A stretch of 16,462 bases of DNA from Candidatus Microgenomates bacterium (GTDB lineage Bacteria; Patescibacteriota; Microgenomatia; JAADGY01): the NCBI GenBank assembly GCA_015486555.1, contig WFRL01000086.1, positions 1 to 16,462 on the forward strand, written 5' to 3'. The position numbers and the translations under genes are program-made. Shown here piece by piece: positions 1-5,640 of the stretch; the first letter of the stretch is position 1; every line of letters starts with the position of its first letter. Under the pieces are notes generated by a model that was not told the origin of the DNA, made no database searches, and saw only the letters and a program-made list of their open reading frames with translations.

Positions 1-150
1 AAATCACAAATTTCAAGTAATCCAAACAAGATCCAAATCACAATGTTCCAAACTTGATTTATTCATATTTCTTTTATTATTCTTTTTATTTTTAATCATT
101 GGTTATTAGGATTTGTTTGTTTCTTGTAATTTGGTACTTGGAATTTAATA
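1..150. repeat. Degenerate AT-rich intergenic repeat (TTGGAATTT-like family)
   Basis: No gene is visible in 1-410. The first 60 bases reuse CCAAA, ATCACAA and TTTCAAG several times. Positions 100-147 carry the complementary wording (GGATTTGTTTG, AATTTGG, CTTGGAATTT). Similar wording recurs at 283-345, 1600-1735 and around 9330-9420, always between genes. The units are imperfect and not strictly periodic, so this looks like a decayed short-repeat family rather than a functional site. Confidence 0.5.
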
Positions 151-154
151 CTGC

Positions 155-269
155 GTCATTCTGAGCGGAGCGAAGAATCTAGCGAGCGAAGGCGAGCGCA
201 GGAATCGGAACCCAAACCTGAGTTGACTCTCATGCGCCTATCGGCTAGATCCCGACAAGTCGGGATGAC
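155..269 (+). mobile_element. MITE-like palindromic element, copy 1
   Basis: A 115-bp non-coding element. The left end (155-183) reads GTCAT, then a hairpin closed by ATTCT/AGAAT, then CTAGC. The right end (243-269) is the inverted counterpart: GGCTAG, a perfect hairpin ATCCCGAC-AA-GTCGGGAT, then GAC. Inside lies a second inverted pair, GCGCA (196-200) and TGCGC (233-237). It encodes no protein. Four other copies in the window share this plan (1463-1581, 7769-7892, 7948-8091 inverted, 9445-9551). The terminal inverted repeats and intergenic dispersal suggest mobility in trans, which is inference; a transcribed structured element is the alternative. Confidence 0.7.
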
Positions 270-347
270 ACAAAAGACAATGTTTTGATCATTGGTTATT
301 GGAATTTGTTTGAAAATTGATCATTGACAATTGGTTATTTTTTAACC

Positions 348-396
348 AAGTTCCGAGTTCTAAGATCTAAGATCCAAGTTCTGAATCCAGAATGGA
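348..396 (+). repeat. 7-bp tandem repeat array (RAGWTCY heptads)
   Basis: Seven consecutive heptads can be read without a gap: AAGTTCC, GAGTTCT, AAGATCT, AAGATCC, AAGTTCT, GAATCCA, GAATGGA. The period is exactly 7 bp and the last units decay. The array ends immediately before the -10 box of the recombinase gene, so it occupies that gene's upstream promoter region. Confidence 0.65.
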
Positions 397-399
397 TTA

Positions 400-405
400 T
401 ATAAT
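400..405 (+). promoter_or_regulatory. -10 box for the Xer recombinase gene, leaderless start
   Basis: A perfect TATAAT lies at 400-405 with 5 nt between it and the ATG at 411. With usual spacing, transcription would start at or within a base of the start codon, giving a leaderless mRNA. No good -35 box is seen 15-18 bp upstream; the heptad repeat occupies that space. There is no clear Shine-Dalgarno sequence. Confidence 0.55.
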
Positions 406-410
406 GAGAT

Positions 411-1358
411 ATGATTAAAGAGTTAGATTACTGGATAGAACAGTTTGTCTTATATCTTCAAGTTGAGCGGAATTACTCTCCTCTTACAGTGAGAAACTAC
501 CAAGCTTACTTAGGGGAGTTTTATGATTTTTTAGTTAGGCAGGGAAAAATAGACATCCCTACCCTAGCTAATCTCACCCTAGAGAATATTGATCCTTACC
601 GAGTCTTTTTGTCTAATAAGATGTTAAACGAACGGCAGAAGATTTTTCTTTCCGCCAAGACTCAGAATTACTACTTAATCGCTCTCCGAGGCTTGCTCCG
701 TTTCCTAATTAAAAAGGGAGTAAAACCTAAGATAACTCCGGACCAGATAACTTTAGCCAAAACATCGCCTCACCTGCCCAATTTTTTGAGTTTGGATGAG
801 GTAGAGAAACTCCTGGCTGGTCCGGACGTTGCTACTTTATCTGGGATGCGAGACAAGGCAATTTTAGAAGTTTTATTTTCTTCTGGGTTGCGGGTTTCGG
901 AACTGGTTGGTTTGAATAGAGATAGTATTAATTTGAAAAGTGGCGAGTTTAGTGTGGTTGGTAAAGGGCGGAAGGTTCGGTTAGTGTTTCTGTCGCCTCG
1001 GGCTTTAGATTGGTTGAAGAAATACCTTTTGATGCGAGAAGATGATTGGAAACCTCTCTTTATTCGCCATAAAGGTAAGGTAATTTCCTATAATTATGGG
1101 GAAAAAATGCGTTTGTCAATCCGAAGTATAGAAAGAATAGTCCGTAAGTATGCTCTCCAAGCCGGTTTAGCCAAAAAAATTACTCCCCATAGTTTGCGGC
1201 ATAGTTTTGCTACCGACCTTCTTTCCCAAGGAGCCGATATCCGTGCCGTCCAAGAATTGTTGGGGCACAAGAATTTAGCTACTACCCAGATTTACACTCA
1301 TGTAACCAATAAGCGTCTACGGGATGTATACCGAAAGTTTCATTCATTGAGGGATTAA
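411..1358 (+). CDS. Tyrosine recombinase, XerC/XerD family
   Basis: Site-specific tyrosine recombinase, probably resolving chromosome dimers at a dif-like site during division. At 315 aa it is close to the usual XerC/XerD length of about 300. Residues ~5-105 form the SAM-like core-binding domain (ERNYSPLTVRNY is typical) and ~120-305 the catalytic domain. The catalytic set is complete: R161 (SSGLRVSEL), K185 (GKGRKVR), H260 and R263 (TPHSLRHSF), H286 (LLGHKN) and nucleophile Y295 (QIYTHV). The start at 411 is favoured because a TATAAT ends 6 nt upstream. The gene is monocistronic and converges on the gene at 1773-2360. Patescibacteria often have a single such enzyme, so XerC cannot be told from XerD here. 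An integrase of a mobile element is possible, but the repeats flanking the gene also occur far from it, so they do not argue for that. Confidence 0.93.
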   Translation: MIKELDYWIEQFVLYLQVERNYSPLTVRNYQAYLGEFYDFLVRQGKIDIPTLANLTLENIDPYRVFLSNKMLNERQKIFLSAKTQNYYLIALRGLLRFLIKKGVKPKITPDQITLAKTSPHLPNFLSLDEVEKLLAGPDVATLSGMRDKAILEVLFSSGLRVSELVGLNRDSINLKSGEFSVVGKGRKVRLVFLSPRALDWLKKYLLMREDDWKPLFIRHKGKVISYNYGEKMRLSIRSIERIVRKYALQAGLAKKITPHSLRHSFATDLLSQGADIRAVQELLGHKNLATTQIYTHVTNKRLRDVYRKFHSLRD

Positions 1359-1360
1359 AT

Positions 1361-1395
1361 GGGAGCTAGGAACTAAGTTCTAGGAGCTAGGTTGA
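1361..1395 (+). repeat. 7-bp tandem repeat array
   Basis: Starting two bases after the recombinase stop codon, five heptads run in phase: GGGAGCT, AGGAACT, AAGTTCT, AGGAGCT, AGGTTGA. This is the same heptad family as at 348-396 and 8105-8132. A reverse-oriented array lies at 1741-1768, so the convergent gap between the two genes is bordered by inverted arrays. Confidence 0.6.
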
Positions 1396-1406
1396 AAAGG
1401 CGCTAC

Positions 1407-1435
1407 GCTAGATCTTTCGCTCCGCTCAGAATGGC
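1407..1435 (-). mobile_element. Solo end of the MITE-like element (fragment)
   Basis: Read on the minus strand this 29-nt stretch is GCCATTCTG...AAGATCTAGC, almost the left end of copy 1 (GTCATTCTG...GAATCTAGC). The rest of an element is missing to its left. The sequence to its right (agaatggcttgagaggaggttgta) resembles the right flank of copy 3 near 7885-7910, suggesting a deleted copy of which only one end survives. Confidence 0.55.
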
Positions 1436-1462
1436 TTGAGAGGAGGTTGTATCTTTTTTCAA

Positions 1463-1581
1463 GTCATCCTGAGGAGCTAGAGCGACGAAGGATCTAGCGC
1501 AGCGCAAAGAAAAGAAATGAACATCAACGCTTGGGAGTACACTCATGCGCCTTCGGCTAGATCCCGACAAGTCGGGATGAC
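1463..1581 (+). mobile_element. MITE-like palindromic element, copy 2
   Basis: A 119-bp copy. The left hairpin is of a second type, closed by ATCCT/AGGAT, between GTC and CTAGC. The right end is the ATCCCGAC-AA-GTCGGGAT hairpin plus GAC, as in copy 1. GCGCA and TGCGC are conserved inside. Its interior is closest to the inverted copy at 7948-8091; both share wording around GAACATCAACGCTTGGGA. It lies between two convergent genes, so its hairpins could also act as a bidirectional transcription barrier. Short open frames here in either direction are by-products of the repeat. Confidence 0.68.
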
Positions 1582-1595
1582 ACAAAAGACAAAGT

Positions 1596-1740
1596 TTTGG
1601 ATTTTGGTAATTAGGATTTTGATATTGTTTAGGACCTGCCTGCCGGCAGGCAGGTTTGTTTGGAGCTTAGGATTTCGAATTTCGGATTTATTCCTATTTG
1701 TATCCTTGGAATTTGTGATTTGTTATTTTTTTAACCCAAT
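1596..1740. repeat. Degenerate AT-rich repeat stretch
   Basis: Between the palindromic element and the heptad array lies DNA built from TTGGTAATTAGGATTT, TTTGGAGCTTAGG and CTTGGAATTTGTG wording, like 100-150 and 283-345. It ends in a T-run near 1728-1735. It encodes no credible gene and is interrupted by the GC-rich palindrome at 1634-1655. Confidence 0.45.
1634..1655. repeat. Perfect 22-bp GC-rich palindrome
   Basis: The core is CCTGCCTGCC followed by its exact complement GGCAGGCAGG, with a flanking A and T extending the symmetry to 22 bp. It stands out as GC-rich inside AT-rich repeats. TTGTTT occurs on both sides (1625-1630 and 1656-1661), which could be a target duplication or chance in T-rich DNA. 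Palindromes of this wording are a familiar intergenic repeat of Patescibacteria genomes; I state this from memory. Confidence 0.75.
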
Positions 1741-1768
1741 TCCTCCAACCTAGTTCCTAGTTCCAGAT
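1741..1768 (-). repeat. 7-bp tandem repeat array, reverse orientation
   Basis: Plus-strand heptads TCCTCCA, ACCTAGT, TCCTAGT, TCCAGAT keep a strict 7-bp period. Read on the minus strand they give ACTAGGA/ACTAGGT-type units, like AGGAACT and AGGTTGA at 1361-1395. The array abuts the stop codon of the NTPase gene. Confidence 0.5.
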
Positions 1769-1772
1769 TTTA

Positions 1773-2360
1773 TCACCACCACTGAGGTTGTTTGGTTAAG
1801 CTGATGAATTTAACCAGAGCTAGTTTGACTAGCTGTTCATAGATATCTTGGCGAGTCAGAAGGTTAACTGAGAGAGTACCAATGGCTCCTTCCTTTTTCT
1901 TGACATCATGGTCATTAAGAAGTTCATCCATAATAGGTCCAAGCTCGCCACCAGCTTTTAATTTTCGGCTGATTAAGTTGGGCAGTTGAAACTCTGCCCC
2001 GCCGCCGAGAGCAAGATTACCCTGCCTGTCAGTTATAGCACACCAAGCTACTTCAATTAGTTCTTCTTTGTTTTTTCCTTGGTAGTTGTATTTAATGTCT
2101 CTTACTCCGCCCTCCAGGCCTATTCCCCAGTCGGCTGAAGGAGTATTTTTAAGAGCTACAGATGCTCGATTAATGGCTCCTTGGCGAGTTTCTCTATCTG
2201 ATCTAGGTTGATGGGAAACATCCGACTCTACTTCGGTGGATAGGATAGTAATCTGATTAAGAGTTGGTTTGTCCAAAACTGTTTTGACGGCATTAATCTT
2301 GACCGGATTAGTTGAACCAACAGCAATGACTGAGGGAATTAAGTAACTTAAATCAAGCAT
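1773..2360 (-). CDS. DUF84 / YjjX-type inosine/xanthosine triphosphatase
   Basis: Predicted non-canonical purine NTP phosphatase (NTPase_I-T family) that hydrolyses ITP/XTP and keeps deaminated purines out of nucleic acids. At 195 aa it is slightly longer than the usual ~170-180. Visible family features are GSTNPVKINAV at residues 15-25 (nucleotide-binding N terminus), SHQPRSDRETRQGAINRA at ~49-66, GIGLEGGV at ~79-86 and GAIGTLSVNLLTR at ~158-170. The gene ends QWW-TGA, immediately followed in frame by TAA. The start at 2360 is supported by a TATAAT ending 6 nt upstream; about 10 residues then precede the conserved core. It lies downstream of gyrA on the same strand but behind a hairpin and its own promoter, so it is probably a separate unit. 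Confidence 0.85.
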   Translation of the reverse strand: MLDLSYLIPSVIAVGSTNPVKINAVKTVLDKPTLNQITILSTEVESDVSHQPRSDRETRQGAINRASVALKNTPSADWGIGLEGGVRDIKYNYQGKNKEELIEVAWCAITDRQGNLALGGGAEFQLPNLISRKLKAGGELGPIMDELLNDHDVKKKEGAIGTLSVNLLTRQDIYEQLVKLALVKFISLTKQPQWW

Positions 2361-2365
2361 ATAAG

Positions 2366-2371
2366 ATTATA
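2366..2371 (-). promoter_or_regulatory. -10 box for the YjjX-type gene, leaderless start
   Basis: On the minus strand TATAAT occupies 2371-2366, then 5 nt, then the ATG at 2360. This is the same spacing as upstream of 411 and 16222. No good -35 is visible; the expected region overlaps the hairpin at 2391-2419. There is no Shine-Dalgarno sequence. Confidence 0.55.
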
Positions 2372-2390
2372 ATAACAGATCTTTGCCCTC

Positions 2391-2419
2391 CCGAGGTTAA
2401 TTTTTTCTGTTAACCTCGG
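2391..2419 (-). terminator. Intergenic hairpin after gyrA, possible terminator without U-tract
   Basis: A perfect 10-bp inverted repeat, CCGAGGTTAA and TTAACCTCGG, with a 9-nt loop, lies 27 nt past the gyrA stop. It separates the gyrB-ppa-gyrA operon from the next gene on the strand. Neither strand shows a U-run after the stem; the T-run is in the plus-strand loop. Intrinsic termination would therefore be atypical, and an mRNA 3'-end stabiliser is an alternative. Confidence 0.45.
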
Positions 2420-2445
2420 AAAAAGGGAGAAAAGGGAGGTAGGGA

Positions 2446-5058
2446 TTAAGAGTTTTCTTCTTTTTGAACAACGGCGATGTTGGCGATCTTATCCTCTTTA
2501 TCTGAGAAACGCATTAAGATAACTCCTTGAGCATCTCGCTTAAGTTGAGGAATGTTTTTCAGAGGGAGTTTAATTATCTGGCCCTTTTTAGAAGTAATTA
2601 TTAGGTAATCATCCTTTTCAGTAACAATTCTGACTTTAGCAACTAGTCCTGTTTTTTGATTAATTTTCATTACTTTTACCCCTACCCCACCTCGCTTTTG
2701 GTTGTGGAAGTACTCTAAAGGTGTTCGCTTACCTAGGCCGTTTTGGGAAACAATAAGGAGGTCACGGAAGAATTTCCGCCGTTTATCCTTCGGCCGACTA
2801 TAGAGAGGGGAAAAAACCTCAAAAACAGTCACCTCGTCATTTGGTTTAAGATGAATAGCTTTGACTCCCCGGCTAGCTCGGCCAGTAGCTTTAACATCTT
2901 TTTCACTAAAACGAATAGCCTTACCAGCCAGGCTAACGACGATAACATCATCGCCGCCGCTAGTTAGTCGGGCATTAATTAGCTCATCTCCAGAATCCAA
3001 CCTTATTGCCATTATCCCGTTGGAGCGGATGTTTTTAAATTTGTCTAGAGCGGTTTTCTTAATAATTCCTTTTTTAGTGATGAGGGCAATAAAACCGGAT
3101 AGTTTATCCTTCTTTAGAGGAAGGACGGCTTGAACCTTCTCATCAGGATGGATATTAATTAGATTAATTACAGCCATCCCTTTAGCTTGGCGGCTGGTTT
3201 TGGGTATCTGCCAGCAATCAAGGGAGAATACCCGTCCTTTATTAGTAAAGAAGAGGATTTTATCGTGGGTGTTAGCTATCATAATAAAAGCCACTTCATC
3301 TTCCTTTTTTCGTTGTAGACCTGAAACGCCTTTGCCACCGCGCCGCTGGAGCCGATAAGTGTCTAAAGGCAATCTTTTAACATAGCCATCTTTAGTAATA
3401 GTAATAATGTTATCCTCACTTGGAATTAGATCTTCAACAGAGAGGTTAGATAAGCTTTGCTGATGAACTTTTGTCCGCCGGTCGTCGCCGTATTTTGCCT
3501 TTGTATCTTTAAGTTCTTTTTGAATAATAGCAGTTAATTTTTCTGGTTTAATAAGGCTTAGGCTTAGGTCTTCTATTATTTTTAAAACTTGGGTATATTC
3601 ATCCTCTATCTTTTGTCTTTCCAGGGCTGCTAAACGGCGGAGCTGCATATCTAGAATAGCCTGAGCCTGAGTGGCTGAGAAAGAAAACTTTTCCATTAAA
3701 TTCGTCTTAGCTACTTCGGCAGTTTTCGAGGTCTTTATAGTTTCAATAACAGCATCTAAGTTATCAAGAGCTTTCTTTAACCCAGCCAGGATGTGAGCTC
3801 GGGACTTGTTTTGATTGAGAAGATAAACCTGGCGCCGACTGACAGTGACCAAACGATGGTTGAGAAAATGAAGGAGGATTTCCTTTAAAGTTAGTGTTTG
3901 AGGTACCCCATTAACTAGGGCGACCAAGTTAACCGGGAAGCTGGTTTGTAACTGAGTATGCTTAAAGAGGCGGTTAAGAACAACTTTGGGTCGGCCGTTT
4001 TTCTTTATCTCAATAACTATGCGCATCCCTTGGCGATCAGATTCGTCACGGATCTCACTAATATTTTCGATAACTTTGGCCTTGACGAGTTGGGCGATTT
4101 TTTTGATAAGTTGGGATTTATTTACCTGATAAGGTATCTCGGTAATGATGATTCGGCTTTTATTGCCATTGGTTTCAATTTCGGTAGTCGCTCGAATAGG
4201 AATCTGTCCCCGTCCGGTAGCGTAGGCTGTCTTTATTTGGTTTATATCATAAATGTTAGCTCCGGTGGGAAAGTCTGGACCTTTGATGAATTTTAAGAGA
4301 TCTTCAAGGTTAATCTCAGCTTGGAATTGACGGTGAATAAAATAGTGATAATCTACTCGAGCTTTTTCGGAAATGTCCTCCAAGTAAGCTTTCAGGTCTC
4401 CTTGAAATTGTTTTACCTCAGGTGTGAAGTCAATAATCTGACTTTGATTAATCATATACTCTAAGGCTGAAACAATCTCAGTCAGATTATGAGGAGGAAT
4501 CTTAGTAGCCATACCAACGGCAATTCCTTCTGATCCATTGAGAAGAAGGTTAGGAGTCTTAGTCGGCAGCACTACTGGTTCTTGATGAGAAGCGTCGAAG
4601 TTATCAATAAAGTCAATAGTTTCTTTATCGATATCCTCCAACATTTCTTCAGCTATCCGAGCTAAACGAGCTTCAGTGTATCGCATAGCCGCTGGGCTGT
4701 CACCATCGATGGAGCCAAAGTTTCCTTGGCCGTCGACGAGGGGGTAACGCAGAGAGAAGTCCTGGGCCATACGGACCAAAGCCATATAGATCGATTGATC
4801 ACCATGAGGGTGGTATTTACCTAAGACCTCCCCAACAATACGAGCTGATTTTTTATAGGCTGATTTGTAGGATAAACCCAGTTCCTTCATGGCGTAGAGG
4901 ATGCGCCGGTGGACAGGTTTCAAGCCGTCTCGGACGTCAGGCAAGGCCCGAGCTACAATAACACTCATTGCGTAATCGAGATATGCTTGTTTCATCTCCT
5001 CGGTTATCTCCCGAGGAATGACCTTGCCTAGTCTGATAAGTTTCTTTTTTTCAGCCAT
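2446..5058 (-). CDS. gyrA: DNA gyrase subunit A
   Basis: Catalytic DNA-cleaving subunit of gyrase (A2B2), which introduces negative supercoils using ATP hydrolysed by GyrB. The N-terminal winged-helix/tower domain (~20-510) has the active-site pair R126-Y127 (AAMRYTEARLA). The C-terminal pinwheel carries the GyrA box QRRGGKG at about 572-578, which distinguishes gyrase from topoisomerase IV. The 870-aa length is normal, but two things are odd. About 42 extra residues sit between NLTEIVSALEYM and KGPDFPTG (residues ~205-250) compared with E. coli and B. subtilis as I recall them. Quinolone-contact positions 83 and 87 (E. coli numbering) are Q88 and M92. There is no acidic tail; the protein ends QKEENS. 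The gene is last in gyrB-ppa-gyrA, 16 bp after ppa, with AAAAGG just before the ATG. Confidence 0.97.
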   Translation of the reverse strand: MAEKKKLIRLGKVIPREITEEMKQAYLDYAMSVIVARALPDVRDGLKPVHRRILYAMKELGLSYKSAYKKSARIVGEVLGKYHPHGDQSIYMALVRMAQDFSLRYPLVDGQGNFGSIDGDSPAAMRYTEARLARIAEEMLEDIDKETIDFIDNFDASHQEPVVLPTKTPNLLLNGSEGIAVGMATKIPPHNLTEIVSALEYMINQSQIIDFTPEVKQFQGDLKAYLEDISEKARVDYHYFIHRQFQAEINLEDLLKFIKGPDFPTGANIYDINQIKTAYATGRGQIPIRATTEIETNGNKSRIIITEIPYQVNKSQLIKKIAQLVKAKVIENISEIRDESDRQGMRIVIEIKKNGRPKVVLNRLFKHTQLQTSFPVNLVALVNGVPQTLTLKEILLHFLNHRLVTVSRRQVYLLNQNKSRAHILAGLKKALDNLDAVIETIKTSKTAEVAKTNLMEKFSFSATQAQAILDMQLRRLAALERQKIEDEYTQVLKIIEDLSLSLIKPEKLTAIIQKELKDTKAKYGDDRRTKVHQQSLSNLSVEDLIPSEDNIITITKDGYVKRLPLDTYRLQRRGGKGVSGLQRKKEDEVAFIMIANTHDKILFFTNKGRVFSLDCWQIPKTSRQAKGMAVINLINIHPDEKVQAVLPLKKDKLSGFIALITKKGIIKKTALDKFKNIRSNGIMAIRLDSGDELINARLTSGGDDVIVVSLAGKAIRFSEKDVKATGRASRGVKAIHLKPNDEVTVFEVFSPLYSRPKDKRRKFFRDLLIVSQNGLGKRTPLEYFHNQKRGGVGVKVMKINQKTGLVAKVRIVTEKDDYLIITSKKGQIIKLPLKNIPQLKRDAQGVILMRFSDKEDKIANIAVVQKEENS

Positions 5059-5074
5059 ACCTTTTGTTCATTGA

Positions 5075-5596
5075 TTATTTATTGAAACGCTGGATAGCTT
5101 GGCGGATTTTCTCCTCAGCTGTTTCCTTGGAGTCCCAACCAGCCGTTTCTACCCATTTGTTCTTCTCCAACTCCTTATAATGTTTGAAAAAATGCTCGAT
5201 TTTTTTCTTAATTATCTCGGCTACTTCTTCCACGCTCTCGATTGCCCCGTAAACTGGATCTATCTTGGGAGTTGGAACGGCTAAGATCTTAGTATCAATA
5301 CCTTCCTCGTCCTTCATTTTGAGCATTCCCACTGGTTTGGCCCGTAAAACTGAACCAGGAACAACTGGTAAGGATGAAAGGACCATGACATCCAAGGGGT
5401 CATGATCTTCCCCTGCTGTCTGAGGAATAAAACCGTAGTTAAAAGGATAGCTCATTGAGGTGTAAAGGAAGCGATCAATAAAGAGGGCGCCGCTTTCCTC
5501 ATCAATTTCATATTTAATATTTGATCCAGCTGGGATCTCGATAACCACATTAATTTCTTTAGGTGGGTTTTGACCCGGGGTTAATTTTTGTAACAT
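5075..5596 (-). CDS. ppa: Inorganic pyrophosphatase, family I (soluble)
   Basis: Cytoplasmic Mg-dependent enzyme that hydrolyses pyrophosphate to two phosphates, pulling DNA, RNA and aminoacyl-tRNA synthesis forward. The 173 aa match the bacterial family I size (~175). The signature DHDPLDV (residues 64-70) gives the metal-binding Asp residues. YGFIPQT (~54-60) and KPVGMLKMKDEEGIDTKILAV (~87-107) are also typical, with a further Asp at ~101. The gene lies between gyrB (44 bp upstream) and gyrA (16 bp downstream) and is surely cotranscribed with them. Its ATG has the strongest ribosome binding site of this operon, AAGGAGGG at 4 nt spacing, consistent with high expression. The gap before it is a repeat unit related to those at 7721 and 9624. 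Confidence 0.96.
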   Translation of the reverse strand: MLQKLTPGQNPPKEINVVIEIPAGSNIKYEIDEESGALFIDRFLYTSMSYPFNYGFIPQTAGEDHDPLDVMVLSSLPVVPGSVLRAKPVGMLKMKDEEGIDTKILAVPTPKIDPVYGAIESVEEVAEIIKKKIEHFFKHYKELEKNKWVETAGWDSKETAEEKIRQAIQRFNK

Positions 5597-5599
5597 TTT

Positions 5600-5607
5600 C
5601 CCTCCTT
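5600..5607 (-). promoter_or_regulatory. Strong Shine-Dalgarno site of ppa
   Basis: Minus-strand AAGGAGGG lies 3 nt before the ATG at 5596. It decides the ppa start and contrasts with the promoter-proximal genes of this window, several of which have no Shine-Dalgarno sequence. Confidence 0.8.
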
Positions 5608-5640
5608 TTACTTTATAACTTTATAAACTTTCTAACTTTT
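5607..5640 (-). repeat. AGTTNATAA-type short tandem repeat between gyrB and ppa
   Basis: On the minus strand units AGTTAGAA, AGTTTATAA, AGTTATAA, AGTAAAAGG follow one another with an 8-9 bp period. They fill the gyrB-ppa gap up to the ppa Shine-Dalgarno. Close copies are the first ~36 nt of 7721-7782 and the right part of 9565-9624. This is a dispersed intergenic repeat lodged inside an operon. Confidence 0.55.

Noticed and set aside
411..1358. Recombinase as integrase of a mobile element carried by the window
   Set aside because: No attachment-site duplication, cargo or phage genes are seen. The sequence is a good Xer match and the surrounding repeats also occur far from it.
1403..1753. Two overlapping open frames on opposite strands (1403-1585 minus, 1517-1753 plus)
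   Set aside because: They are composed of MITE-like and AT-rich repeat sequence and the GC palindrome. The peptides contain typical repeat artefacts (AILSGAKDLA, CLPAGR), and no ribosome site or family similarity is seen.
1773..1778. Alternative genetic code (UGA as Gly) because TGA is directly followed by TAA
   Set aside because: No in-frame UGA interrupts any of the long genes and Gly codons are normal, so code 25 is not supported.
2391..2419. Standard Rho-independent terminator
   Set aside because: The stem is perfect but no U-tract follows on either strand, so I list it only as a possible, atypical terminator.
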